This document shows positions 25,125 to 32,067 of a stretch of 64,000 nt of DNA, in pieces. Made by a program: the position numbers and the translations under genes. Numbering within the stretch: the stretch's first letter is position 1; the number at the start of each line of letters is the position of its first letter. The notes under the pieces were generated by a model. It was not told the origin of the DNA, did no database searches, and saw only the letters and a program-made list of their open reading frames with translations. Origin of the DNA: a virus. The stretch is from the IMG/VR virus record IMGVR_UViG_3300042543_000363, positions 17,828 through 81,827 of that record. One strand, given 5' to 3'.

Positions 25125-26254
25125 TATATAATCCTCAACAGGATAGTGTTTTCGTTGATGCGATACGCAAGAGGCTTTTCCGTCTTGAAATCGTCAAGGA
25201 CTTTTCGGAGAACAAGTTTTCCACCCTCAAGTATGCGCTTGACCACTTCGTTCGGGTCTTTACGCCCCAAAGATCTCGTAATAGAATTAACTTCGTCAAA
25301 GTTTGTAATGCTAGTTCCCTTAATTTGTAACCCGCCACGATCGATCGCACGCAATACCGTGACAGTTTTGTATTTCGAATTAAACGTCCACAATTCCTGC
25401 GCACCAATAATTTTCTCTGGACTAACCGAAGCAAGTTTGTAAGTTGCATCTTCCTTTTGGAACTTGAGATTCTTGACTTTCTTTTCGACCGAGATCGTTC
25501 TTGGCTTACGAGCTTTCTTAACTTTTTTCGTGTTCGAACAATATCTCTCTGCATCTTCGATGAGAGTATTGTAGAATGTGACGAGATTTTTGATCTCGGT
25601 TTTCTTGAGATGACGATAACCTTCTTTGAGTTGTTCACATTTACCCTCATATGCTTGCAGCAATTCGTCTAAGACTGGGGTAAATTTGGAGATGATAGAA
25701 GTAGCATAGGCGGCAGGAATGTTATTAGACTGCAGCCACTCATAAAGAGAAAATTCTACATTATTGTAGATGTAGTCGTCTATCATTCCCTCAATTTCAC
25801 CGAGAATATCGTGTGTACGCTCGCGCATGCGATCTTGAATAGAAACCGTCGGCTTACTACTTTCTTCCTTGGGTTCCTGAATGTATTTATATGTTTCTTT
25901 GATGCGTTGATTGATATATTCAGCGGTATCAGTAGGAAGTTTATATCCTTTAGACAACATACGACAAATCCATGCCACAGTTGTCGGCACAAGATTGTCA
26001 GGAACAGACTTGAACTGTTTAGCCTCGAGCACACGGCCAAGATTTTTAAGATATTCTACAATATATTCTTTGGCCTCTGTATTGGTGCACATATAGTTAT
26101 ACCAATTCAGAGCGTAGATGTAATCTACCTTTGTAAGAGGCTTCGTGAAAATTGGCTCGTCGCCCAGATGCTTCTTATTAATGATATACTGCTCCGAACG
26201 AGTCGTGCGAGTAATCTTCGGTTTACGTTTAATAAGAGCAGCGCGACGAGCCAT
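25124..26254 (-). CDS. Conserved phage protein of unknown function
   Basis: 376 residues from MARRAALIKRK, which has GGAGG 6 bases upstream (an ATG 12 bp earlier lacks one). Basic N-terminus, a long helical centre (IQDRMRERTHDILGEIEGMI), a Lys-rich linker (KKVKKARKPRTISVEKKVKN) and a C-terminal beta-rich domain (VLRAIDRGGLQIKGTSITNF) ending ILLRII. Proteins of this look occur in T4-like cyanophages, with no known role; the basic linker suggests nucleic-acid or virion binding. It has its own sigma70-like promoter. Confidence 0.65.
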   Translation of the reverse strand: MARRAALIKRKPKITRTTRSEQYIINKKHLGDEPIFTKPLTKVDYIYALNWYNYMCTNTEAKEYIVEYLKNLGRVLEAKQFKSVPDNLVPTTVAWICRMLSKGYKLPTDTAEYINQRIKETYKYIQEPKEESSKPTVSIQDRMRERTHDILGEIEGMIDDYIYNNVEFSLYEWLQSNNIPAAYATSIISKFTPVLDELLQAYEGKCEQLKEGYRHLKKTEIKNLVTFYNTLIEDAERYCSNTKKVKKARKPRTISVEKKVKNLKFQKEDATYKLASVSPEKIIGAQELWTFNSKYKTVTVLRAIDRGGLQIKGTSITNFDEVNSITRSLGRKDPNEVVKRILEGGKLVLRKVLDDFKTEKPLAYRINENTILLRII

Positions 26255-26276
26255 GTTATCCTCCAAGTTATATAGA

Positions 26277-26305
26277 ATTATAACTTAGTTTTTATTAAAA
26301 GTCAA
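26277..26305 (-). promoter_or_regulatory. Sigma70-like promoter
   Basis: Minus strand TTGACT, 17 bp, TATAAT, 22 bp upstream of the 376-residue gene; the -35 overlaps the stop codon of the preceding DUF932 gene. Confidence 0.75.
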
Positions 26306-27279
26306 GCGGCTTCGGCCATCTCAACAGCGAGTTCAAGAGCCTTTGTCTTTAGACCCTTGTTGTAACCATACCAAGCAGACTGGAGACGAGTGTCAGCTGA
26401 ACGACCGAGAACATGATCGGTCATAAAAGTAACAGCATTAAACGGCTGCCACCAGCTTCCCTGAGCATACTCGCTACCAGGCTGCGTATCAAGAATACCA
26501 AGAGCAATATTGGCATTCTTCGAACGCTTACCTTCTGCCTTATCTTCGGTAGTCGCACCAGCAAGCGGAAAGATACGCTCAAAGTATTCGACAATTGACT
26601 CGGTCTTAGCCTTCTTAGACCCAAGAAACTGAGCCATCTCCTTATACTTCTGCAGCTTATCGGTAGCAATACCAAGCATATCCTTTACGTTAGCAGGATT
26701 AAACTGCTTACGGTGAGAAATCTTAGCCATCCGTTCTACCGACGAGCTGAGAGACAAGGTAAGAGTATTATTACAAACTACACGGATCGGAGTGAACCGA
26801 ACGTCTGTAGAAAACCCATACTTATGGAAATTAGAGAACAGAAGATAGGAATCGATCTGATCGCCCTTAAAGAGTTCAAATGACTCCTTAACCTTGGCAA
26901 GACCCCAAACGATCTGTCCGCCCTTCAGAGAGCCAGCAGTATGCATCTCCATATCGCCAGCCATAACGAATTCGTTGAAGAAGTCGAAAGCCTCGGCGTT
27001 CTGAACAGGGTTCCAATCGTCAGAGACGACATCGAGCAGCTTCTTATCCTTCATACGAACAAGAGCAGACTGCTTTGTCTCGATTACGCTATCCGGATCA
27101 TTTTCGTCGAGAATAGCAAAAGTCGGAAACTTCTGCACCACCCAGTCCAAACCAGCAGCCTCGAGCATCTGTTCCGGCGTAAGATCAGCCGGAACCTTTA
27201 CGCCTAGACCATGCCAAGGAACAGCCCCAGCATATGCCATTTGAGCGATACCATCAACAAATTCAATTTCGTGAGCCAT
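26302..27279 (-). CDS. DUF932 / phage-plasmid-like protein
   Basis: 325 residues. Sequence phrases MAYAGAVPWHGLGVKVP, TKQSALVRMKDKKLLDVVSD and FTPIRVVCNNTLTLSLS mark the DUF932 (TIGR03299) family, widespread in phages and plasmids and of unknown molecular function. A GGAG lies just before the ATG and a strong promoter 35-63 bp upstream. Base composition is visibly richer in G+C than the flanking small genes. Confidence 0.88.
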   Translation of the reverse strand: MAHEIEFVDGIAQMAYAGAVPWHGLGVKVPADLTPEQMLEAAGLDWVVQKFPTFAILDENDPDSVIETKQSALVRMKDKKLLDVVSDDWNPVQNAEAFDFFNEFVMAGDMEMHTAGSLKGGQIVWGLAKVKESFELFKGDQIDSYLLFSNFHKYGFSTDVRFTPIRVVCNNTLTLSLSSSVERMAKISHRKQFNPANVKDMLGIATDKLQKYKEMAQFLGSKKAKTESIVEYFERIFPLAGATTEDKAEGKRSKNANIALGILDTQPGSEYAQGSWWQPFNAVTFMTDHVLGRSADTRLQSAWYGYNKGLKTKALELAVEMAEAA

Positions 27280-27313
27280 AACACATCTCCTTCACATCAA
27301 CCATCATAAACAT

Positions 27314-27342
27314 AGTATAGCTCGGTATTTTTAAAAAGTCAA
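27314..27342 (-). promoter_or_regulatory. Sigma70-like promoter for the DUF932 gene
   Basis: Minus strand GCTTGACT, 17 bp, TATACT. The -35 overlaps the stop region of the upstream gene. Same layout as the other early promoters of this window. Confidence 0.75.
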
Positions 27343-27551
27343 GCGATTTTTTTGGCTTCGAGAGAATCTAAAAATGCTTGATGGAACCCAGCATACCACT
27401 CTCTTTCTCGATAATGTTCAGACTGCACGAGTTTTTCGTTACTCTGATCTACTATTAAATAGTTATATGGACAATCTTTAATTGATCCACCCGAATCATA
27501 ATGATTTCTGCCTTCGAGAAAAAACTGATTAGTATACTGCCAATCATGCAT
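27339..27551 (-). CDS. RMF/CrpP-like small protein
   Basis: 70 residues from MHDWQYTNQFF (overlaps the previous gene by 8 bp). The spacing GRNHYDSGGSIKDCPYNYL ... REREWYAGFHQAF resembles ribosome modulation factor and CrpP-fold proteins (Y..G..A......CPY......W..GW..A). RMF dimerises ribosomes in stationary phase; CrpP-type proteins occur in phages and plasmids. The match is in motif pattern only, so the function is tentative. Confidence 0.5.
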   Translation of the reverse strand: MHDWQYTNQFFLEGRNHYDSGGSIKDCPYNYLIVDQSNEKLVQSEHYREREWYAGFHQAFLDSLEAKKIA

Positions 27552-27726
27552 GTCGTTTGTCCTTGTTTTGAATCCAACAATTTTTAGGGTCATCGTGGCA
27601 CTGGATTTCCATACGAATACCAGATTCTTTAATACCTGGTGTTATATATATTGCATCCAAATAGGGAATTGTTATAAACCCAAAAATGAACAGAGTTTCT
27701 AGAAAAACTCTTTTTCTTTCACTCAT
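27544..27726 (-). CDS. Small membrane-anchored protein
   Basis: 60 residues: a short basic start, one hydrophobic span (VFLETLFIFGFITIPYLDAI), then a Cys-containing polar tail. Overlaps the next gene by 4 bp (ATGA). Not recognised. Confidence 0.5.
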   Translation of the reverse strand: MSERKRVFLETLFIFGFITIPYLDAIYITPGIKESGIRMEIQCHDDPKNCWIQNKDKRHA

Positions 27727-28043
27727 TTTGGGAACGAATAGTATGCATCGATAATCTTTTGAAGAGGACGCTCAAGCGCATCATAATGATCTCGGTCCAT
27801 AATTCCACAAAGAATATCCATATAATCTTCAGGATCTAAAAACTGTTTTAAAATATTCTGGTATTGGCCACGAGTTTTTGGATCTTCAACCGGAACACCA
27901 AAAACATTAGGGACATCATAACGCTTCATGTCTTCAGCAATAGATTGAGCAATCACAGTCTTTGCTTTATTAACAAAGTCTTTCATAGTTTCTACTTCTA
28001 ACTGCTTTTGCGTTTTAGGAAAGGGGATAATTTTAGCACTCAT
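27723..28043 (-). CDS. Small soluble protein
   Basis: 106 residues from MSAKIIPFPKTQ. Mixed helix, with DPEDYMDILCGIMDRDHYDA near the end. Not recognised. Starts 2 bp after the stop of a secreted micro-protein gene. Confidence 0.5.
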   Translation of the reverse strand: MSAKIIPFPKTQKQLEVETMKDFVNKAKTVIAQSIAEDMKRYDVPNVFGVPVEDPKTRGQYQNILKQFLDPEDYMDILCGIMDRDHYDALERPLQKIIDAYYSFPK

Positions 28044-28045
28044 GA

Positions 28046-28201
28046 CTATGATCCCTGGCATCGAACACCAAATTTGGCGTCAGTTCCCATTACTTTACCA
28101 TGAAGAGTGCCAATTTTGCATGCTTTGGGCTCGATTTCGACGTGCTGTTCGGTGCAAACACCAGCAATGCACATATAAACGATCGCAGCAATCAATTTCA
28201 T
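28046..28201 (-). CDS. Small secreted Cys-rich protein
   Basis: 51 residues from an ATG at 28201: signal peptide MKLIAAIVYMCIAGVC..., then EIEPKACKIGTLHGKVMGTD and FGVRCQGS. Four Cys in a very short chain. It resembles in design the exported proteins at 23.7-24.9 kb. Function unknown. Confidence 0.5.
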   Translation of the reverse strand: MKLIAAIVYMCIAGVCTEQHVEIEPKACKIGTLHGKVMGTDAKFGVRCQGS

Positions 28202-28218
28202 TACAAATACTCCACTAA

Positions 28219-28407
28219 TTACGCAGCTTTTTTGTCTTTTACCTCAAAAAAGTGCTTTTTTAGGTTTGGAGAGGCCTTATCTAGGATCTCTCCGCTTACT
28301 CCGATGCGAATTAGCTCGGATAATTCAATAATTTCGGCTTCGGTGATGTTTTCAGCGGGTTTAAACTCAAAAACCTTCGACTGAGTATACTTTTTTTCCT
28401 TAGCCAT
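28219..28407 (-). CDS. Small charged protein
   Basis: 62 residues, Lys/Glu-rich (ITEAEIIELSELIRIGVSGE), no recognised family. Overlaps the upstream gene by 8 bp. Confidence 0.5.
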   Translation of the reverse strand: MAKEKKYTQSKVFEFKPAENITEAEIIELSELIRIGVSGEILDKASPNLKKHFFEVKDKKAA

Positions 28408-28651
28408 TGGTTTCTCCTTCTTGCCTTTTGTATGTAACTAGTTCTTGTTTACCAAACGCAGGACAAATTACAACTTCTTCCGGAAGCCCAAGCTCATTTT
28501 TATCACCTTTTTCTCCGCAAAGATAGTATGCATCAGATTTTTCGGGAAAAATGTGTTTTAGAACCTTTTTCATGAATGCATTTTCTTCTTGAAGCGTTTC
28601 AATATGGTCTATGTATTTTTTTCTTTCATCATTTGTCAATTTTTCGCTCAT
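28400..28651 (-). CDS. Small protein, paralogue of the 29922-30191 product
   Basis: 83 residues from MSEKLTNDERKK. A helical first half and a second half YYLCGEKGDKNELGLPEEVV with ICPAFG. The same Y.CG..G.K...G.PEEV.ICPA.G pattern is found in the product at 29922-30191, so the two genes are duplicates. The fixed Cys pair hints at metal binding. Function unknown. Confidence 0.55.
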   Translation of the reverse strand: MSEKLTNDERKKYIDHIETLQEENAFMKKVLKHIFPEKSDAYYLCGEKGDKNELGLPEEVVICPAFGKQELVTYKRQEGETNG

Positions 28652-28663
28652 AATCAATCCTTT

Positions 28664-28891
28664 TTATTGAGTAGGAGTCTTTCTCGATCTAGAAGGACGT
28701 TTCGTTTCTACCACATCTTCAGATACTTCTAGTATAGCTCCTAATTGCTCAGTAAGAAATAGAATTTCAGAGTTAACAGCAGAATTATATCCTTCAACGA
28801 ACGGTTCAGAATTAATTTTTTCCGAATTAAGTTCTTGCCATTTCTTTAGAGCATCAATACGTTCTACAATTTCTTTTTTACTAACAGTCAT
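28664..28891 (-). CDS. Small coiled-coil protein
   Basis: 75 residues, acidic helix (VERIDALKKWQELNSEKINS) and a basic Arg/Ser tail (RPSRSRKTPTQ). Not recognised. Preceded by a TATAAATA octamer and a GGAG. Confidence 0.5.
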   Translation of the reverse strand: MTVSKKEIVERIDALKKWQELNSEKINSEPFVEGYNSAVNSEILFLTEQLGAILEVSEDVVETKRPSRSRKTPTQ

Positions 28892-28917
28892 AATTATCTC
28901 CTTATACTAAGACAAGG

Positions 28918-28925
28918 TATTTATA
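28918..28925 (-). promoter_or_regulatory. Late promoter octamer TATAAATA
   Basis: Perfect octamer on the minus strand, 27 bp upstream of the 75-residue gene, with a plausible start site about 20 bases before the ATG. Confidence 0.5.
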
Positions 28926-28935
28926 TAGAGACGGT

Positions 28936-29208
28936 CTACATTCGCTCTCCACCATCGAAACAATGAAAGATCATACCAAGAACCTCCACAGTGCCCAAGT
29001 AGAGACCTGGCTCATCTGGCAATTCTTGGTCAGTCTCAAAAGTTCGAACTAATCTTTTTACAATCGGTTTCGAAGTATCCACCTCTGCCCAAATAAAGGG
29101 GTTTGACTTTTTATTCGCAAGTTTGAGTATCTTCGCTCCTTTCGGCATGGCGATCAGAGGATTAAGCATTGAGCTTATGTTATATTTTCTAATACACCTC
29201 AAGCCCAC
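28936..29208 (-). CDS. DUF7352-like small protein
   Basis: 90 residues. The order IRKYNI, MPKGAKILKLANK, FIWAEVDT and ELPDEPGLYLGTVEVLGMIF is that of the short DUF7352-type phage proteins (IWKYPL ... MPKGAKIL ... WALVD ... PGEYIGT). Role unknown. An internal Met at 29169 is an alternative start, but the full length fits the family better. Overlaps the upstream gene by 20 bp. Confidence 0.6.
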   Translation of the reverse strand: MGLRCIRKYNISSMLNPLIAMPKGAKILKLANKKSNPFIWAEVDTSKPIVKRLVRTFETDQELPDEPGLYLGTVEVLGMIFHCFDGGERM

Positions 29209-29377
29209 GTTCCTTGCATTCTGCTAAACATTCCCAGTATTGCTTAGTAGCTCTACCACGAGCCTCTGTTTCTTGATTCCAATTACCTTCAGCAGCCTGG
29301 TAATACATATACCTGGCCCAGAGAATTTCAAACTGAACTGAAAGTTCTTCATCGCTGAGTTTAGTATAATCAGTCAT
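29189..29377 (-). CDS. Small soluble protein
   Basis: 62 residues, acidic and aromatic (LSVQFEILWARYMYYQAAEG). Overlaps neighbours by 20 and 8 bp. Not recognised. Confidence 0.5.
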   Translation of the reverse strand: MTDYTKLSDEELSVQFEILWARYMYYQAAEGNWNQETEARGRATKQYWECLAECKERGLEVY

Positions 29378-29582
29378 TACCCATATCCTTTATGACAGCA
29401 CCAGGATTGATACAGACATTAGATCCTCTTGCCACGATAACTGGAATACCACCAGCATCACGACATGCCTTCATATAAACTTCAGATGGAGTGGGACCTG
29501 AAAACATTTCGATATTAAACCCAATGAACAAACCCACTGTCAAAGCCACCAAGCATATGATCATAAATTTAAGAGCAACCAT
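29370..29582 (-). CDS. Small membrane-anchored protein
   Basis: 70 residues with one N-terminal transmembrane span (FMIICLVALTVGLFIGFNI) and a short outside domain with two Cys (CRDAGGIPVIV, NVCINPG). Likely inner-membrane anchored with a periplasmic domain. Confidence 0.55.
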   Translation of the reverse strand: MVALKFMIICLVALTVGLFIGFNIEMFSGPTPSEVYMKACRDAGGIPVIVARGSNVCINPGAVIKDMGND

Positions 29583-29715
29583 CTATTTCACCTATACGTA
29601 ATTCGGAGTCACTAGCAGGGCAATCAGCGGAGCCGATGTAAGTGATAACATATTCACAGCACCAATACTCACGATTGGATCTAGCGAGCAATGATACATT
29701 AACAATATATATCAA
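29569..29715 (-). CDS. Very small Cys-rich protein, TTG start
   Basis: 48 residues if TTG at 29715 is used. That codon overlaps the previous stop (TTGA) and has GGAAA upstream. The peptide LLARSNREYWCCEYVITYIG then ADCPASDSELRIGE looks like a coded protein rather than noise. It overlaps the next gene by 14 bp. Start choice uncertain. Confidence 0.4.
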   Translation of the reverse strand: MIYIVNVSLLARSNREYWCCEYVITYIGSADCPASDSELRIGEIDGCS

Positions 29716-29921
29716 TGTTCATTTCCATATTTCTCTTCTATCAGATCGATCAAAAACGTATACATTTCCTTATCCATGGGGAAGTCCATATAATGAGTTT
29801 GGCGCATATCGAGATATCGTAATCCTTGACGTAAATGCTTTAGGAGCTCATCTACAAAATCCGCATGTTCATATTGTTTATGAAACTCTTTGAATAGTTT
29901 TGAATTTGTATTATCAGTCAT
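29712..29921 (-). CDS. Small helical protein
   Basis: 69 residues, charged helices (LFKEFHKQYEHADFVDELLK, TFLIDLIEEKYG). Not recognised. Directly follows the paralogue gene with no gap. Confidence 0.5.
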   Translation of the reverse strand: MTDNTNSKLFKEFHKQYEHADFVDELLKHLRQGLRYLDMRQTHYMDFPMDKEMYTFLIDLIEEKYGNEH

Positions 29922-30191
29922 TTACCACTCCGGTGCGAATGTTCCGCCACGAGTAAACACATATGATACATCTGATCCATAAGCAGGACAGATATACACC
30001 TCTTCAGGAACACCATTCTTATCTTTCTCGCCTGCTGCACCACAAATGAAGTATACACCAAATTGCTTTTCGGCAAAAGCATTGTGTCGAAGAAAGTAGT
30101 TCATCTTTTCTATTCGATTAGCAGCTTCTTCTATATCAGCCTTAGAACATGTCTCACTACGAAGACGTTCCACAAGTTCTTCGTTGGTCAT
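29922..30191 (-). CDS. Small protein, paralogue of the 28400-28651 product
   Basis: 89 residues. N-terminal helix then YFICGAAGEKDKNGVPEEVY with ICPAYG, the same pattern as the gene at 28400. A Cys in TCSKADIEEAANR adds a third. Duplicate gene of unknown function. Confidence 0.55.
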   Translation of the reverse strand: MTNEELVERLRSETCSKADIEEAANRIEKMNYFLRHNAFAEKQFGVYFICGAAGEKDKNGVPEEVYICPAYGSDVSYVFTRGGTFAPEW

Positions 30192-30193
30192 AA

Positions 30194-30307
30194 TTACCCC
30201 ACATTCCTATCATCGTCATTTTTACCAAAGAACACCGAAGCGAACAAAAGCGCAACCAACAGGAGACCCAGTGGCCATAAGACATAGGTCCAGAGAAAAT
30301 CAATCAT
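30194..30307 (-). CDS. Very small membrane protein
   Basis: 37 residues: MIDFLWTYVLWPLGLLLVAL plus LFASVFFG, then a charged tail NDDDRN. One transmembrane span. Start overlaps the previous stop (ATGA). Confidence 0.5.
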   Translation of the reverse strand: MIDFLWTYVLWPLGLLLVALLFASVFFGKNDDDRNVG

Positions 30308-30525
30308 ACCAATGGCTCCGGTGATTTCCATGATTCGGTAATTGCATATTCATCTTTATAATAACCAGATTCTATTATAGCAAAGAGAATGGTTCCCGCC
30401 ATTTCCTCATTATAGGTAGAGGCCACGATATGCCCTGTCTTTTCATTATACACATGCCATGTGAAATCGCCAGACAGAGAACGTTCAATATATGGCTGAG
30501 TAACTTTACACTTGATTACTGACAT
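30304..30525 (-). CDS. Small soluble protein
   Basis: 73 residues from MSVIKCKVTQPY (GGA-rich site upstream; longer in-frame starts lack one). Beta-rich (FTWHVYNEKTGHIVASTYNE). Not recognised. Confidence 0.5.
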   Translation of the reverse strand: MSVIKCKVTQPYIERSLSGDFTWHVYNEKTGHIVASTYNEEMAGTILFAIIESGYYKDEYAITESWKSPEPLV

Positions 30526-30713
30526 GTTATCCTCGAACTTTAAAAGTGTGAAAATTTTGTTGCGGATTTTTTTAGAAGTCATCGTGACCTTTAGAGAGTC
30601 TATGGACGAACTTTAAGGCGTGTGGTTGTGTGTGGAATAAATGCAACGCTTAGGGTCCCCCGCCCACAAAAACCCGATTTTTCTAAAGGTGCGACCGTTT
30701 TTTCGATGTCTTC

Positions 30714-30818
30714 CTACTTACGTGAAAACATCTTTCGACGATACCGAATCACATCCACATACAACTGGATCCAAAATCCATAGGCAATACCAAGCACGAA
30801 CAGAGCCATATATTCCAT
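30714..30818 (-). CDS. Very small membrane protein
   Basis: 34 residues (MEYMALFVLGIAYGFWIQLY, then VDVIRYRRKMFSRK): one transmembrane span and a basic cytoplasmic tail. GGAG lies 6 bases before this ATG. First gene after a perfect early promoter. Confidence 0.5.
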   Translation of the reverse strand: MEYMALFVLGIAYGFWIQLYVDVIRYRRKMFSRK

Positions 30819-30857
30819 CTTCATCTCCTAGTGATCCGTTTGAAACCCATCGTATCC

Positions 30858-30886
30858 ATCATACCACCAAAAGCGCCCAATGTCAA
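30858..30886 (-). promoter_or_regulatory. Sigma70 promoter, near-consensus
   Basis: Minus strand GCTTGACA, 17 bp, TATGAT, 40 bp upstream of the 34-residue membrane-protein gene; it can serve the whole leftward set of small genes below 30.8 kb. Confidence 0.8.
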
Positions 30887-30964
30887 GCAAAATCTTCTCG
30901 GTGGCGATATTATTTTTCTGAGAGTGCATGAGAGCTCTCCAGAGAGAATAGTGATTCACATGGG

Positions 30965-31150
30965 CTACCATTCTCTATACTGCCGAGCTCGAGATAGTCG
31001 ATGTTGATCTCTCGCCCAACGGTCAAGCTCAAGCACCTCTTGGTTATACTCGTCGTTGGTCAGCATACCCTTGGTATACTGTAGGTCGAGTTTGTCCATT
31101 TGACGTTCGACGATACGTTCGATTTGGTCCTCAGTCGCGATCGCTGTCAT
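30965..31150 (-). CDS. Small helical protein
   Basis: 61 residues from MTAIATEDQIERIV, chosen because GGGAG lies 8 bases before it and because its ATG overlaps the stop of the upstream micro-gene (ATGA). Arg/Asp-rich helix (DEYNQEVLELDRWARDQHRL). Not recognised. Confidence 0.55.
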   Translation of the reverse strand: MTAIATEDQIERIVERQMDKLDLQYTKGMLTNDEYNQEVLELDRWARDQHRLSRARQYREW

Positions 31151-31230
31151 AGGTAGTGCTCCCACAGGATATGTCCAAGCCATATGATTTCGGTCTCACG
31201 GGTAAATACAGCAAAGTCGAAGTCAGCCAT
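31147..31230 (-). CDS. 27-residue micro-protein
   Basis: MADFDFAVFTRETEIIWLGH then ILWEHYL, with GGAG upstream and a 4-bp ATGA overlap with the next gene. It may be a translational coupler or a real micro-protein. It sits directly behind a promoter. Confidence 0.45.
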   Translation of the reverse strand: MADFDFAVFTRETEIIWLGHILWEHYL

Positions 31231-31267
31231 CTCAGTTCTCCAGCGACTAGCGTTATCAACTATTCTC

Positions 31268-31296
31268 AGTATACCCCGGATCCGGAAAAAAGGCAA
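31268..31296 (-). promoter_or_regulatory. Sigma70-like promoter
   Basis: Minus strand GCTTGCCT, 17 bp, TATACT, 37 bp before the 27-residue gene. Same GCTTGMCT/TATAMT design as its neighbours. Confidence 0.75.
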
Positions 31297-31305
31297 GCGA
31301 TATTT

Positions 31306-31470
31306 TTAAAAAACTGACTCGGGCCGCTTCTCCATGACGATAGTATACTTACCATCGCTCCACAGCTTGGACTTAACTACAACATAGCCATAGAACTGCC
31401 ACTCTTTCGCGACACGGGCTACGTATGCTTTAGATCCAGTTATGATCTTACGAAACTTGTCCTGAGCCAT
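31306..31470 (-). CDS. Small basic protein
   Basis: 54 residues (MAQDKFRKIITGSKAYVARV ... WSDGKYTIVMEKRP). Basic, beta-rich. Start overlaps the upstream stop by 1 bp (TAATG). Not recognised. Confidence 0.5.
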   Translation of the reverse strand: MAQDKFRKIITGSKAYVARVAKEWQFYGYVVVKSKLWSDGKYTIVMEKRPESVF

Positions 31471-31592
31471 TAACGGTTCTCCGCATTAGAGATAAGATCG
31501 GAATATAACCACACACAAACACCGTGCCAAATCAGCTGATGCTCAGCCCAGTTGTTGATCTGGGCAATGATGTGAACTGGGATATTATACAT
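31470..31592 (-). CDS. 40-residue protein
   Basis: MYNIPVHIIAQINNWAEHQL then IWHGVCVWLYSDL. Amphipathic, Trp-rich. Coupled on both sides by TAATG overlaps. Not recognised. Confidence 0.5.
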   Translation of the reverse strand: MYNIPVHIIAQINNWAEHQLIWHGVCVWLYSDLISNAENR

Positions 31593-31792
31593 TATACAGC
31601 CTCCTGATCATATTCACCAAAGGCACGAGCACCGATCACTCGACTTTCGATCGAGTAGCTATCGAATGCGAGTATACCCTGTTTGTTGATATACACTTCC
31701 TTGTGAAACTCAGCATCCTCTTGCGTGTGATAAACGCCCAGGAGCATCGTATCTTCATATTCGATGTGTCCGAGCAGAACGTAGACTTCCAT
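31592..31792 (-). CDS. Small protein, DUF7336-like
   Basis: 66 residues. The pattern VYVLLGHIEYEDTMLLGVYH then TQEDAEFHKE recalls the short DUF7336-type phage proteins (VYVL.H.YE......IGVYSS...A). Function unknown. First gene of a three-gene coupled unit behind the promoter at 31819-31846. Confidence 0.55.
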   Translation of the reverse strand: MEVYVLLGHIEYEDTMLLGVYHTQEDAEFHKEVYINKQGILAFDSYSIESRVIGARAFGEYDQEAV

Positions 31793-31818
31793 GATTAATC
31801 CTCCATCACCATATTACC

Positions 31819-31846
31819 AGTATACCCTATTCTCGGGAAAAGGCAA
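31819..31846 (-). promoter_or_regulatory. Sigma70-like promoter
   Basis: Minus strand GCTTGCCT, 16 bp, TATACT, 27 bp before the 66-residue gene. Upstream of it lies the shared block CTGTGCTGTAACG (31854-31866). Confidence 0.75.
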
Positions 31847-31886
31847 GCGATATCTGTGCTGTAACGCCAAATATTTTAAAAAAATG

Positions 31887-31946
31887 TCGTTTACGTAAAC
31901 GCCACCTGGAGCTCCGCGGAGACAACGATGGACGAACGTAAACGAC
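31887..31946. repeat. Operator-like inverted repeat with GTTTACGTAAAC palindrome
   Basis: GTCGTTTACGT at 31887-31897 is repeated inverted as ACGTAAACGAC at 31936-31946, and the first arm contains the 12-bp palindrome GTTTACGTAAAC (31889-31900). The element lies between two divergent promoters, as a repressor site would. Confidence 0.6.
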
Positions 31947-31953
31947 TTAAATA

Positions 31954-31981
31954 TTGACTTTTTTTAAAAATAGAGTATAAT
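31954..31981 (+). promoter_or_regulatory. Sigma70-like promoter, rightward
   Basis: Plus strand TTGACT, 16 bp, TATAAT. No credible gene follows on the plus strand; the downstream region is the convergent 164-residue gene on the minus strand. Confidence 0.7.
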
Positions 31982-32030
31982 GGGTGGATCGTCGGCTCTC
32001 GTCGACCCAGTCACTGACAATCCACCCAAC
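31982..32030 (+). ncRNA. Candidate small RNA with 9-bp terminal stem
   Basis: Directly downstream of a strong promoter, TGGGTGGAT pairs perfectly with ATCCACCCA about 30 bases later, enclosing a second stem (GTCG/CGAC type). No reading frame of quality follows. It may be a small or antisense RNA against the convergent gene. No T-run terminator is visible. Confidence 0.35.
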
Positions 32031-32067
32031 TCTGAGCCACTGGATCAAGGGCCAGCACTCGGAGAGA

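Noticed and set aside
25885-25892. TATAAATA match on the minus strand within the 376-residue gene
   Set aside because: Inside a gene with no start codon suitably placed downstream; likely chance.
25811-26275. 154-codon open frame antisense to the 376-residue gene
   Set aside because: Shadow of a longer gene with its own promoter and ribosome site.
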